Part shown: one piece after another, positions 16,319-25,427 of the stretch
Numbering within the stretch: the first letter of the stretch is position 1
Layout: every line of letters starts with the position of its first letter
Source: Thermocrispum agreste DSM 44070
Lineage (GTDB): Bacteria; Actinomycetota; Actinomycetes; Mycobacteriales; Pseudonocardiaceae
Length of the DNA stretch: 64,000 nucleotides
Assembly: GCF_000427905.1 (NCBI RefSeq)
Contig: NZ_KE386604.1
Coordinates: 310,001-374,000, forward strand
Direction of reading: 5' to 3'
Translations under genes and position numbers: made by a program
Notes under the pieces: model-generated
The model's database searches: none
What the model was told of the DNA's origin: nothing
The model's input: the letters and a program-made list of their open reading frames with translations, nothing else

Positions 16319-16974
16319 GCTCGGCTCCCTTCGTCAGCGACTTTGCGTTGCATGTCCCGCATCGCCGTCTGCAGCTCTTCCTCGGTGGTGTAGTAGCGGC
16401 GCGTCGCCGCCCGCACCGCCGCCTCGTAGTCGGCGATCACCATCGCGAACTGCTTCAGCACGCGGATCGCCGCACTGTCGGTGCCGTCCGCCACCGCGTG
16501 CAGCCGCTTGCTCATCGTCTCGGCCACCCAGTTGGCGCCGAGCTTGAGCGGCACGTCCAGCTCGCGCGCCTCGGACAGCACCTTGTCCACCTTCTCCTTG
16601 ATGTCGGCCAGGTCCTTCAGCAGCGCGTCGGCGGTCTCCTCGTCCAGCCGCAGCTTGCCCTCCTGGGCGGCTTCCTTCAGCGCCGCCATGTCCCGGGACA
16701 CCGGGACCAGGTCGACGCCCGACCCTTTGCCGAACGTCTCGTCCGGGTCGGGCCGCTGCGGAGCATCGGCGACGTCGTCATCGGCCACGTCACCGGGAGT
16801 CACGGGAGCAACGACCTCCGGGTCGGGCGCCAGCGCACCTTCATCGGACGGCGACGGGACGGGCGGAGCCGGAGCAACCCCTGGCACGGTACCCTCGCCC
16901 GTCTGGTAGGCGGGGTCCAGGTGAGCCGGTGGCGGATCCTCACCACCGAGGGCGACCAACTTGTCTTCGCTCAT
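16315..16974 (-). CDS. Type VII secretion-associated helical protein, PPE partner
   Basis: 219 residues from ATG 16974, behind GGAGGGGG. Residues 1-85 are Pro/Asp-rich and disordered; ~90-215 are helical (A-L-L-K-D-L-A-D-I-K-E-K-V-D-K-V-L, F-A-M-V-I-A-D-Y-E-A-A-V-R-A-A-T-R-R-Y) with no clear WXG turn. It is coupled by GTGA to the PPE-like gene. Its position corresponds to the PE/EspC-type helical partner in PPE operons, but the sequence family is not recognised by me. Confidence 0.62.
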   Translation of the reverse strand: MSEDKLVALGGEDPPPAHLDPAYQTGEGTVPGVAPAPPVPSPSDEGALAPDPEVVAPVTPGDVADDDVADAPQRPDPDETFGKGSGVDLVPVSRDMAALKEAAQEGKLRLDEETADALLKDLADIKEKVDKVLSEARELDVPLKLGANWVAETMSKRLHAVADGTDSAAIRVLKQFAMVIADYEAAVRAATRRYYTTEEELQTAMRDMQRKVADEGSRA

Positions 16975-17185
16975 GCTGCGGAGTACCCCCTCCTGCGGCG
17001 CCTGGCGATCAAGCCCTGCAAACACGGTACCGAGTCGGCCCGATTCGGAAAGGATTTTTGCCGGAATTCCTCGGCGGCCCTCGGCGCGCTAGCCTCAAGC
17101 CACCAACAAGCACTGACCAACCCCTTCGACGGTGCCTCCCACCAGGAGGTTCCCGGTCGCGCGACAGATACAAGGAGCCGTGTCG

Positions 17186-18247
17186 ATGCCCGTCACCCCG
17201 CGAACCGACCTGGACACGCTGCCCAGTTACGTGCCCGGCAAGTCCGTGCCCGGGGCGATCAAACTCGCCAGCAACGAGTCCGCGGACGGCCCGCTGCCGA
17301 GCGTGGTGCGCGTCATCGCGGACGCCGCGGAGGCGATCAACCGCTACCCGGACATGGGGGCGTGGACGCTGGTCGAGCGGCTGGCGGACAAGCTGGGGGT
17401 CGAGCGGGACCAGGTCGCCGTCGGCTGCGGCTCGGTGTCGCTGTGCCAGCAGCTCATCCAGGCGATGTGCGGGCCGGAGGACGAGGTGCTGTTCGCCTGG
17501 CGTTCGTTCGAGGCGTACCCGATCATCACCCAGGTCGTCGGGGCCAAGCAGATCACCGTGCCGCTCGACGACAGCTACGCCCACGATCTCGACGCGATGC
17601 TGGCGGCCATCACCCCGCGGACGCGCGTGGTGTTCGTGTGCAACCCGAACAACCCGACCGGCACCGTCGTTCGCCGGGAAGAGCTGCTGCGGTTCCTCGA
17701 CGCGGTGCCGGACGGTGTGCTGGTGGCGCTGGACGAGGCGTATCGGGAGTACGTGACCGACGGCGACGTCCCCGACGGTGTCGAGTTGCTGGCCGGCCGG
17801 GACAACGTGGCCGTGCTGCGCACGTTCTCCAAGGCTTACGGGCTGGCCGGGCTGCGCGTCGGCTACCTGGTGTCGAACCCGAAGGTCACCGCGGCGGTGC
17901 GCAAGGTGTACGTGCCGTTCAGCGTGAACTCGCTGGCCCAGGCGGCCGCGCTGGCCTCGCTGGACGCCTACGAGGAGCTGATGGCCCGCTGCGCCCAGGT
18001 GGTGGCGGAGCGGAGCAGGGTGCGCAACGAGCTGCTCGCCGCGGGCTACGACGTCCCGGAGACCCAGGCGAACTTCGTCTGGCTGCCGCTCGGCGAGCAG
18101 ACCGCGGCCTTCGCCGAGCACGCGCTGGCGAGCAAGGTCGTGGTCCGGCCGTTCGTCGGCGACGGTGCCAGGGTGACCATCGGCACCCCGGAGGAGAACG
18201 ACACCTTCCTGGCGGCGGCGCGTTCGTTCAATCGAGCAGGAGCTTGA
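17186..18247 (+). CDS. hisC: PLP aminotransferase, histidinol-phosphate/aromatic amino-acid type
   Basis: A 353-residue class I/II aminotransferase of the HisC/Pat group. Features are L-A-S-N-E-S near residue 30, G-C-G-S-V near 87, [15 protein letters not shown] (PLP-binding Asp) and [16 protein letters not shown] with the Schiff-base Lys. ATG 17186 has AAGGAG upstream. It is away from any his gene, so aromatic aminotransferase (Pat) activity is as likely as histidinol-phosphate transamination. Its 3' end overlaps the convergent TauE gene by 20 bases. Confidence 0.88.
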   Translation: MPVTPRTDLDTLPSYVPGKSVPGAIKLASNESADGPLPSVVRVIADAAEAINRYPDMGAWTLVERLADKLGVERDQVAVGCGSVSLCQQLIQAMCGPEDEVLFAWRSFEAYPIITQVVGAKQITVPLDDSYAHDLDAMLAAITPRTRVVFVCNPNNPTGTVVRREELLRFLDAVPDGVLVALDEAYREYVTDGDVPDGVELLAGRDNVAVLRTFSKAYGLAGLRVGYLVSNPKVTAAVRKVYVPFSVNSLAQAAALASLDAYEELMARCAQVVAERSRVRNELLAAGYDVPETQANFVWLPLGEQTAAFAEHALASKVVVRPFVGDGARVTIGTPEENDTFLAAARSFNRAGA

Positions 18248-18983
18248 TCACCGCGGCCAGGCCGACCACCACGATCACCGCGCGGAGCACCTGCGGCGGC
18301 AACCGGCGGCCGATCTTCGCACCCAGCATCCCGCCGAGCGTGGAGCTCACCGCGAGGATGGCCACCACCGGCCAGCTCACCGGCGCGAGGAACGCGTAGA
18401 TGATCCCCGCGACGGTGTTGACCACGCCAGCCAGCACGTTCTTCAGCGCGTTGAGCCGCTGCAGCGACTCGGTCAGGAACAGGCCGCCGATGGCCAGCAG
18501 CATGATGCCCTGCGCCGCGGTGAAGTAGCCGCCGTACACGCCGACCAGCAGCGTGCCGATCCACATGGCCAGGCCGCCGTGCTCGTGCCGCTTCTCGCGT
18601 CGTTCGCCCAGCCAGGCGCTGATCCTGGATTGCAGCACGACCAGTGCCAGGGCGAACAGGATCAGCACCGGCACGATCGTCTCGAACGCCGTCGGCGGCA
18701 GGGACAGCAGCAGGACCGTGCCGAGCACCGCGCCGAGGAACGAGGCTACCGCCAGCCGCATCACCCTGGCCCGCTGCCCGGCCAGCTCGCGGCGGTAGCC
18801 GATGGTTCCTGCCACCGTGCCGAAGATCAGCCCGATGGCGTTGGACGTGGTGGCGGTGACCGGTGGATAGCCCACCGTCACCAGTACCGGGAACGTCACC
18901 AGGGTGCCGGAGCCGACGACGGTGTTGATGGTTCCGGCCCACAGGCCGGCCAGGAAGATCAGAACCGCTTGCCACCAGCTCAC
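18228..18983 (-). CDS. TauE/SafE-family (sulfite/organosulfonate-type) membrane permease
   Basis: About 251 residues from GTG 18983, with about seven to eight hydrophobic segments. Typical TauE/SafE repeats are [27 protein letters not shown] (first half) and [13 protein letters not shown] (second half). The family exports or imports anions such as sulfite and sulfoacetate; the substrate here is unknown. An upstream in-frame start at 19040 would add 19 polar residues. I prefer 18983, where V-S-W-W-Q-A-V-L-I begins the first membrane segment, though its ribosome site is weak. Confidence 0.82.
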   Translation of the reverse strand: MSWWQAVLIFLAGLWAGTINTVVGSGTLVTFPVLVTVGYPPVTATTSNAIGLIFGTVAGTIGYRRELAGQRARVMRLAVASFLGAVLGTVLLLSLPPTAFETIVPVLILFALALVVLQSRISAWLGERREKRHEHGGLAMWIGTLLVGVYGGYFTAAQGIMLLAIGGLFLTESLQRLNALKNVLAGVVNTVAGIIYAFLAPVSWPVVAILAVSSTLGGMLGAKIGRRLPPQVLRAVIVVVGLAAVIKLLLD

Positions 18984-19053
18984 CGCCTGCAAGCTACGCC
19001 AGTGATCGTCCGGGCGCTTCTCGTGCGTGGCGCAGGCCACGGCCGGCCGGTGC

Positions 19054-21030
19054 TCACAACCGGCGCAGCAGCCTCCCGGTGAAGTCGATGAGCCGGGCGT
19101 AGTTGGCCAGCGACAGCCGTTCGTCGGTGCCGTGGATACCGCTCAGGTCGGCGCTGTCCACCAGGATCGGGGCGAAGTTGAATCGTTCCCTGGCGACGTG
19201 GTGGTAGTGCCGCGCGTCCGTGGCACCCGGGACCAGGCCGGTGGTGACCACCGCCTCCGGCACGACCGCCGTGGCCAGCTCGGCGAGCATCCGGAAGACC
19301 GGGCTGTCGGTCGACGAGATCGGCGACGGTTCGGAATGGTGCTCGCCGGGCGCCAGCTCCACGCCGACCTGCTTGTCACGTACGACCCGGCGGCAGTGCT
19401 CGAGCACGCTCTCGGTGGTGTCGCCGTGCAGGATGCGGAAGTTCACGTACGCCTCGGCCGTCTGCGGGAGGACGTTCGGTTTGACACCGCCTCGGATGAC
19501 CGTCGGTGCGGTGGTCGTGCGCACCAGCGACGCGCTTTCCCGGCTGAGCGCCAGTGCGTAGGCGAGCGGTTTGCCCAGCGATGCGGCTCGGCCGGCCAGC
19601 TTGCCGAGCGGGCCGCGGATGTACGGCGCGACGCGGGCGACCATCTCCCGCACCGGGTCGGTCAGGCGCAGCGGCAGCGGATGGTCCTGGATGTCGGCAA
19701 CCGCGCGCGCCACGCGAGCCACCGCCGTCTGGCGCGGCGGCATGGACGAGTGACCGCCGACGTCGCTGGTGAACAGCCGCACGGTGGCGAAACCCTTCTC
19801 GCCGGTCATGATCATCGCGGTCGGCACCGGCACGCCGTCGACCAGTCCCAAGCCGATCACGCCGCCCTCGTCGAGCACGAAGTCGGCGACGACACCCTCC
19901 GCGGCCAGCAGGTCGGCCATCTTCGCTGCGCCGTGCATGCCGCCGATTTCCTCGTCGTGGCCGAATGCCAGGTAGACCGTGCGTCGCGGACGCCACCCTT
20001 CCGCCAGGGCCCGCTCGGCCGCCTCCAGCGTCGCCAGCACGCGTGACTTGTCGTCGATGGTGCCGCGGCCCCACACGTATCCGTCGGCGATGACGCCCTC
20101 GAACGGCGGATACGTCCAGGCTGCCTCGTCGTCGACCGGCACGACGTCCTGATGGGCGAGCAACAATGCCGCGGGCCGCCCATCCGCGCGGCCGGCCCAA
20201 CGGTAGAGCCGGCTGTGTCCCGCCGTGCGCAGTTCGAGCTCTGCATGCACGCGTGGGAACGACCGCTCGAGGAACTGGCCGAACTGGGCGAATTGCTCGT
20301 CGTCGATGCGATCGCGCTCTTCGTAGGAAACCGTGCGGTACCGCACCGCCTGAGCCAGCCGCTCGGCGGCGGGATCGACGTCTCCCGGCCGGTGACGGAC
20401 GCTCAGTCCGAGCTTCACCAACGGATCGGGGAGGGGAGCGCCGGTCAACTCGACGGTCGCGCGCTGCACGGAGGAGCGCGGCACCAGCTGCAGGACGGTG
20501 TCTCCCGCCCGCCACACCGCGCCCTCGCCGGGCAGCAGGGCACGGTAAGCACGGGCGGCCCGATCAAGGTCGTGGACGGGCACCACCACGCGCCGGATCT
20601 CGCGCTCGCCGTGGCGGTCGTCGGGCGGGGCCGAGCGGTATTCGATCACCAGCGGGACATCGGGATCATCGCAGTCCGCCTGGCGCCAGCGGCTCCGTTC
20701 TCCGCCGGGTGCCGATCGCTCACGGTCCACCGGGTCGTGCACGGCGAACCCGGCGGACCGCAGGGCTGCGACGGCCTCTTCGAGGTCGTCCACCCGCAGC
20801 ACCGGGACGACGGTTCCCGGTTCGTGTTCCGATCCCGAGTGCCGTCGCCATCTGCGCAGCAGCCGCCGGCCCCAGGGAGTGGAGCGCAGCTCCAAGCGGC
20901 AGTGCGCCAGCGGAACCTGCACGGTGCCACCGGACGGCGAGCGCCACGCGACGAAGCCGGCTTCGGCGAACTGCCGCGTGCATGTGCCGAGGTCGTCCAC
21001 CACGCACACCAGGTGATCGAGCTCGGCCAT
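19054..21030 (-). CDS. Fusion protein: N-terminal glyoxalase/VOC-like domains plus M20 metallopeptidase
   Basis: 658 residues. The N-terminal ~210 residues contain VOC-fold signatures: L-D-H-L-V-C-V-V-D-D-L at the start, V-V-P-V-L-R-V-D-D-L-E-E-A-V near 70 and R-R-V-V-V-P-V-H-D-L-D-R-A near 145. Residues ~215-658 are a complete M20 peptidase: the zinc motif L-L-L-A-H-Q-D-V-V-P-V-D (His and Asp), G-R-G-T-I-D-D-K (Asp), the E-E-I-G-G general base region, and the C-terminal zinc His in T-D-A-R-H-Y-H-H. The peptidase part resembles the PM20D1/yscS carboxypeptidase branch. No signal peptide is seen. A single continuous frame covers both halves, so the fusion looks genuine. Confidence 0.85.
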   Translation of the reverse strand: MAELDHLVCVVDDLGTCTRQFAEAGFVAWRSPSGGTVQVPLAHCRLELRSTPWGRRLLRRWRRHSGSEHEPGTVVPVLRVDDLEEAVAALRSAGFAVHDPVDRERSAPGGERSRWRQADCDDPDVPLVIEYRSAPPDDRHGEREIRRVVVPVHDLDRAARAYRALLPGEGAVWRAGDTVLQLVPRSSVQRATVELTGAPLPDPLVKLGLSVRHRPGDVDPAAERLAQAVRYRTVSYEERDRIDDEQFAQFGQFLERSFPRVHAELELRTAGHSRLYRWAGRADGRPAALLLAHQDVVPVDDEAAWTYPPFEGVIADGYVWGRGTIDDKSRVLATLEAAERALAEGWRPRRTVYLAFGHDEEIGGMHGAAKMADLLAAEGVVADFVLDEGGVIGLGLVDGVPVPTAMIMTGEKGFATVRLFTSDVGGHSSMPPRQTAVARVARAVADIQDHPLPLRLTDPVREMVARVAPYIRGPLGKLAGRAASLGKPLAYALALSRESASLVRTTTAPTVIRGGVKPNVLPQTAEAYVNFRILHGDTTESVLEHCRRVVRDKQVGVELAPGEHHSEPSPISSTDSPVFRMLAELATAVVPEAVVTTGLVPGATDARHYHHVARERFNFAPILVDSADLSGIHGTDERLSLANYARLIDFTGRLLRRL

Positions 21031-21110
21031 GCATGTGATCCTGCCACCACGACCCGGTCACCGGTAGCTCGCGCGGATAAGGTGAGCAACCAGACAGCGA
21101 AGGAGGCGCC

Positions 21111-21608
21111 GTGGCAGAGCCGACCGCGCACAGTTCCATCGACATCGCCGCCCCGCCGGAGCTGGTGTATCGCATCGTCTCCGACGTGACCGGCTTGCCG
21201 GAGTGGGCCGAGGAGACCGAGCGCTGCGTGTGGCTGGGCGGTGCCACCGGGCCCGCCGTCGGCGCCCAGTTCCGGGGCGTCAACCGGCACAAGGGCCGCA
21301 GGTGGGCGATGAAGTGCACCGTCACCGAGGCCACGGAGGACCCGCAGCGTTGCCGCTTCGCGTTCCAGGTCAGCCTGCTCGGCGTGCCGACCGCGGTGTG
21401 GAGCTACGACATCGAAGCCACCGAGCGGGGCTGCCGGGTCACCGAGAGCACCCGCCGCCTGGCGCCGGACCTGCCGACCAAGCTGGTGAACAGGTACCTG
21501 CTCGGCGTGCCCGACCGCGACCGGCACAACCAGCGCAACATCGAACGCACGCTGCAGCGGCTCAAGGAGTACGCCGAGCGGCAAGCGGCCAACTCCGCCG
21601 ACGTCTGA
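21111..21608 (+). CDS. SRPBCC (polyketide cyclase/START-like) family protein
   Basis: 165 residues with the helix-grip pattern of SRPBCC proteins: S-S-I-D-I-A-A-P-P-E-L-V-Y-R-I-V-S-D at the N-terminus, the W-A-E-E-T-E-R region, a strand series through W-S-Y-D-I-E-A-T-E-R-G-C-R-V-T-E-S and a long C-terminal helix. GTG 21111 follows a strong GAAGGAGG. Actinobacterial members of this type bind small hydrophobic ligands; the ligand is unknown. It is divergent from the VOC-M20 gene. Confidence 0.85.
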   Translation: MAEPTAHSSIDIAAPPELVYRIVSDVTGLPEWAEETERCVWLGGATGPAVGAQFRGVNRHKGRRWAMKCTVTEATEDPQRCRFAFQVSLLGVPTAVWSYDIEATERGCRVTESTRRLAPDLPTKLVNRYLLGVPDRDRHNQRNIERTLQRLKEYAERQAANSADV

Positions 21609-21710
21609 GGGACGGGCGCGCGCACCGAGTGCTGAACGGATTTCCGGGCGGCGTCGGCGTCGTTCTCGGCGACGGGCGCGCGCCGGGTGCCGAACGGTGC
21701 GCCGGCCGCG

Positions 21711-22673
21711 CTAGCGGACCTGGAGCACCACCTTGCCCAGCGCCGCGCGATCCTCCAGCGTCTGCAGCGCCTTGCCGACCTCGGACAGCGGGAACCGGGC
21801 GCCGATCAGCGGGTCGAGCACGCCGGAGCTGATGTGCGGCCACAGGTCGTCCCACTGCCGCTGCATGAACTCCGGCTGCGGCCTCCAGTACGGGCCCCAG
21901 CCCACCCCGACCACCGCGATGTTGTTGAACAGCAGCCGGTTGACCTTCACGGTCGGGATCTCGCCCGCGGTGAAGCCGATGACCAGCAGCCTGCCGTCCG
22001 GGCGCAGGCAGCGCAGCGAGTCGGTGAACCGGTCGCCGCCGACCGGGTCGACCACGATGTCCACGCCGCCGGTCAGCTCCTGCACCGCGTCCTTGAACCC
22101 GTCGACCCGCACCACGTCGTCCGCGCCTGCGTCCCGCGCGACCTGTGCCTTGGCGTCGGTGGACACCACGGCGATCACCCGGGCGCCGAGCACCTTGGCC
22201 AGCTGGATCGACGCCGTGCCGATCCCGCCCGCGGCGCCGTGCACCAGCACGATCTCGCCCGGCTGCAGCCTGCCCCGGTGCACCAGGGCGAAGTGCGAGG
22301 TCAGCACGTTCATCGGGATCGCGGCCGCGGTCTCGAAGCTCATCCGCTCCGGCAGGCGGAACACCGCCCGCCGGTCGACCGCGACCGTCTCGGCGAAACC
22401 GCCGAAGCCGGGGAACGCGGCGACCCGCTGGCCGGGCTGGAATCCGGAGCCCTCCGGGGCCGACCGCACCGTCCCGGCGACCTCGGAGCCAGGCACGAAC
22501 GGCAGCTCCGGCTGAATCTGGTACTTCCCGCGGCTCTGCAGCACCTCGGGAAACGTCACGCCCGCGGCGTGAACGTCGATCAACACCTGGCCTTCGCCCG
22601 GCTCCGGCTCGGCGATGTCCACCACCCGCACCGCGGCGGGCCCGTCCAGGCGCTCGATGTGCACGGCTCGCAT
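21711..22673 (-). CDS. NADPH:quinone oxidoreductase-like zinc-type (MDR) dehydrogenase
   Basis: About 320 residues, medium-chain reductase fold. The N-terminal GroES-like half has the V-T-F-P-E-V-L-Q-S-R-G-K-Y and F-V-P-G-S-E-V-A-G-T-V motifs. The Rossmann half has V-L-V-H-G-A-A-G-G-I-G-T-A-S-I-Q-L-A-K. No structural zinc Cys cluster is visible, consistent with the quinone-reductase/2-haloacrylate-reductase branch. The start is taken as ATG 22673 (M-R-A-V-H-I); ATG 22682 is three codons earlier in frame. A second, less similar member lies at 40570. Confidence 0.87.
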   Translation of the reverse strand: MRAVHIERLDGPAAVRVVDIAEPEPGEGQVLIDVHAAGVTFPEVLQSRGKYQIQPELPFVPGSEVAGTVRSAPEGSGFQPGQRVAAFPGFGGFAETVAVDRRAVFRLPERMSFETAAAIPMNVLTSHFALVHRGRLQPGEIVLVHGAAGGIGTASIQLAKVLGARVIAVVSTDAKAQVARDAGADDVVRVDGFKDAVQELTGGVDIVVDPVGGDRFTDSLRCLRPDGRLLVIGFTAGEIPTVKVNRLLFNNIAVVGVGWGPYWRPQPEFMQRQWDDLWPHISSGVLDPLIGARFPLSEVGKALQTLEDRAALGKVVLQVR

Positions 22674-22709
22674 GCGCCACATGCAATCACACCGACGGCC
22701 ACACTGAGT

Positions 22710-22749
22710 GTGGCCCCGATCACCGTCAGAGCCGGGTGATCGGGGCCAC
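22710..22749 (-). terminator. Strong hairpin after the M14 carboxypeptidase gene
   Basis: GTGGCCCCGATCACC (22710-22724) and GGTGATCGGGGCCAC (22735-22749) form a perfect 15-bp stem with a 10-base loop. It lies 13 bases past the carboxypeptidase stop. There is no U-run, which is common for actinobacterial terminators. Confidence 0.75.
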
Positions 22750-22762
22750 GTCGCGCCGGAGA

Positions 22763-24055
22763 TCAGCCTGCGGTGCCGCTGCCCGCGCCGACCTCCTCCA
22801 GGAGGATGTCAACGGCTCCGTCGTTCCGGCTGGTCTCCCGCTCGATCACCTCGTCCGGCGGGTAGAAGCCGTCGATGCCACCGCTGGACGGGTACATCTC
22901 GAAGCAGAAGCTGAGGATCTTGTGCTTGCCCCACATCCAGTCGTTGATGTCCCCGTCGGTGATGTACAGGTCGCTCGCCTGCTCCGGGGTGTACCCGTTG
23001 CTCTTCGCCATCCGGGTGCCGACCCTGCGGAACCGGGCCGCCTCCTCCTCGGTCATGCCGTCGGTGGTTTCGTCGGTGGTGTGCCCGAACGGCCACAGCA
23101 CCAGCTCGCTGAACGTGTGGAAGTCGATGTGGCCCTTGATCTGCTGCTCACCGTCGATCACCCGGGAGTCGACGAACGTGGTGATCGCCTTGGTCTCCGG
23201 CTGGTCCTCTGGGGCCGCGCCGCGGTAGTCCTCGGCGCCCGGGTGGCCGCTCGACCCGCCGCAGCAGCCCCACTTGTAGGAGAAGTTGCGGTTGATGTCG
23301 GTGCCGACGTACTGGCTGCCCTCGTTGGGCTTGCGGGTCTTGCGCCAGAACCGGTACTGGCCGGTGGCGATGTCGTACTCCACGCCGTCCGGGTTCACCA
23401 TCGGGACGACCCAGATCTCCGCGGTGTCCACCAGCGACTTGATCTTCGGGTCGGAATCGTAACCGTCGGTGAACCGGTTGACGATGTGCAGGCACATCTC
23501 CGTGGTCAGGTGCTCCCGTGCGTGCATGTTGCAGGTGAACAGCACCTCGGGCTCGTCCTCGTCGACGGCCGCCGAGTCGCTGATCTTCACCAGCGGGATG
23601 TCCCTGCCCTCGTAGGACGTGCCGATGCTGCTGACCTGGACGATGTCGGGGTGGTCCTGGGCGGCCTTGGTGATCTCGGCCACCATCTCGTCGTAGTTGT
23701 GGTAGCCGGAGTCGGCAGGCGGGAAGTCGCCGGGCTTCTTGCCTTTGGACCGCTCGGCGAGCCGCTTGAGCACGTCGGTGTCCGCGATCAGCCGGAACCC
23801 GGCCGCGCGCAGCTTGGCGGCCTGTTCCTTGGTCGCCCGCACGGTCATGATGCCGTGGTCGGCGCTGAGCACGTCGACGCCGGACCGGGCCACGGACGTG
23901 CGCTTGGCGACGCTGTTCAAGCCGGTGATGGTGTAGACGGTGGCACTGTCGACGGTCTGCGGGGCCGGTGCGTCCGCCTGGGCGGCCGCCGGGACCAGCA
24001 CCGCGAGTCCTGCTGCGAGCGCCGCGGCTGCGGCCAACCCGCGTCGAGTGGGCAT
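22763..24055 (-). CDS. Secreted M14 zinc carboxypeptidase
   Basis: A 430-residue secreted enzyme. A signal peptide is evident (M-P-T-R-R-G, then a long Ala/Leu hydrophobic stretch, ending A-A-A-Q-A). A propeptide-like segment follows to about residue 120, then the M14 catalytic domain: N-M-H-A-R-E-H-L (zinc His and Glu), N-P-D-G-V-E-Y, N-R-N-F (substrate Asn-Arg), I-D-F-H-T-F-S-E (zinc His) and F-E-M-Y-P (general-base Glu). ATG 24055 follows GGAGGAAAAA, so the frame extending further upstream is not used. It should trim C-terminal residues from extracellular peptides. Confidence 0.92.
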   Translation of the reverse strand: MPTRRGLAAAAALAAGLAVLVPAAAQADAPAPQTVDSATVYTITGLNSVAKRTSVARSGVDVLSADHGIMTVRATKEQAAKLRAAGFRLIADTDVLKRLAERSKGKKPGDFPPADSGYHNYDEMVAEITKAAQDHPDIVQVSSIGTSYEGRDIPLVKISDSAAVDEDEPEVLFTCNMHAREHLTTEMCLHIVNRFTDGYDSDPKIKSLVDTAEIWVVPMVNPDGVEYDIATGQYRFWRKTRKPNEGSQYVGTDINRNFSYKWGCCGGSSGHPGAEDYRGAAPEDQPETKAITTFVDSRVIDGEQQIKGHIDFHTFSELVLWPFGHTTDETTDGMTEEEAARFRRVGTRMAKSNGYTPEQASDLYITDGDINDWMWGKHKILSFCFEMYPSSGGIDGFYPPDEVIERETSRNDGAVDILLEEVGAGSGTAG

Positions 24056-24220
24056 TTTTTCCTCCGCGCGCAAGTAGTTGGTGTACTTCTCACGGTGCTG
24101 GTAGTGCGCGCGGTGCAACACCGTCGAAAGTCGCGTTCAGCCGATCGAGCGCGGCTATCCGCCGATAGTCGGGTGAACCCGGCCGGGTTGCGGTCTTGCC
24201 TGCACCGCGAAGATGAACGC

Positions 24221-25324
24221 ATGACTGCTACCGGCAAGCCATCACCGTTGTACGAGGTCCACCACGACCTGGGCGCGACCTTCACCGAGTTCGCGGGCTG
24301 GACCATGCCCGTTCGTTACAGCTCCGACCTGGCCGAACACCGGGCCGTGCGGCAAGCGGCCGGCATGTTCGATCTGTCCCACATGGGCGAGATCGAGGTC
24401 ACCGGGTCGCAGGCCGGGCAGGCGCTGGATTACGCCGTGGTGGGCACCGTGTCCACGCTCAAGCCGGGCAAGGCCCGCTACACCATGCTGTGCGCCGAGG
24501 ACGGCGGGGTGATGGACGACCTCGTGGTCTACCGGCTGGCCGAGGACCGCTTCCTGGTCGTGGCCAATGCGGCGAACGTGACGGTGGTGGCCGAAGCGCT
24601 CACCGAGCGCGCCGCACGCTTCTCCGGAGCGACGGTGACCGACCGCTCCGCCGAGTACGCCCTGATCGCCGTGCAAGGCCCCGCGTCGCCGGAGATCGTC
24701 CGCGCCGTGTGCGATGCGGACGTGGACGGGCTGAAGTACTACTCGGCGGCACCGGCCCAGGTGACCGGTCACGACGTTTTGCTCTCCCGCACCGGCTACA
24801 CCGGCGAGGACGGCTTCGAGCTCTACTGTGCGCCGGACCATGCCGCCGAGGTGTGGGCCAAGCTGGCCGAGGTGGGAAAGCCGCACGACCTGCTGCCCGC
24901 CGGGCTGGCGGCCCGCGACACCCTTCGCCTGGAAGCGGGCATGCCGCTGTATGGTAACGAGCTCAGTCGGGAAGTGACTCCGTTCGACGCCGGGCTCGGA
25001 CGGATCGTGAAGCTGGACAAGGAAGGCGGGTTCGTCGGCCGCGAGGCGCTGGCCGCGCGGGCGGGGCGACCCGACGAGAAGGCCCTGATCGGGCTTCGGG
25101 GTACCGGCAGGCGCGCACCGCGGGCCGGCTACCCGGTGCTCGGGCCGGACGGGCCCATCGGCCACGTCACCAGCGGGGCGCTCAGCCCCACGCTGGGGTA
25201 TCCGGTCGCAATGGCTTACGTGGACGCCGGGTTCCGTGAGCCGGGCACCGAGCTGCAGGTCGACGTGCGCGGCAAGCAACTGCCGGTCGAGGTCGTCGAG
25301 TTGCCGTTCTATCGGCGTTCGTGA
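24221..25324 (+). CDS. gcvT: Aminomethyltransferase GcvT, glycine cleavage T protein
   Basis: 367 residues, full-length GcvT. Features are S-P-L-Y-E-V-H-H-D-L-G-A-T-F-T-E-F-A-G-W at the start, M-F-D-L-S-H-M-G-E-I, the tetrahydrofolate region with V-M-D-D-L-V-V-Y, R-T-G-Y-T-G-E-D-G-F-E and the C-terminal barrel with V-T-S-G-A-L-S-P-T-L. It transfers the aminomethyl carbon from the H-protein lipoyl arm to tetrahydrofolate. The other glycine-cleavage genes are not in this window. The leader (24056-24220) shows no glycine riboswitch that I can recognise. Confidence 0.95.
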   Translation: MTATGKPSPLYEVHHDLGATFTEFAGWTMPVRYSSDLAEHRAVRQAAGMFDLSHMGEIEVTGSQAGQALDYAVVGTVSTLKPGKARYTMLCAEDGGVMDDLVVYRLAEDRFLVVANAANVTVVAEALTERAARFSGATVTDRSAEYALIAVQGPASPEIVRAVCDADVDGLKYYSAAPAQVTGHDVLLSRTGYTGEDGFELYCAPDHAAEVWAKLAEVGKPHDLLPAGLAARDTLRLEAGMPLYGNELSREVTPFDAGLGRIVKLDKEGGFVGREALAARAGRPDEKALIGLRGTGRRAPRAGYPVLGPDGPIGHVTSGALSPTLGYPVAMAYVDAGFREPGTELQVDVRGKQLPVEVVELPFYRRS

Positions 25325-25427
25325 CGAACCCACGAGTTCGTACATCGTTTTGTTACTTCGCGCCGCTAACGTCCGATAGCCCCGAAGTGCCGGAAGGACA
25401 GGACAGAACAAGAGAGGGGCGAAACTT

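Noticed and set aside
24056-24220. Possible glycine riboswitch before gcvT
   Set aside because: No tandem aptamer or conserved glycine-riboswitch core is recognisable in the short leader.
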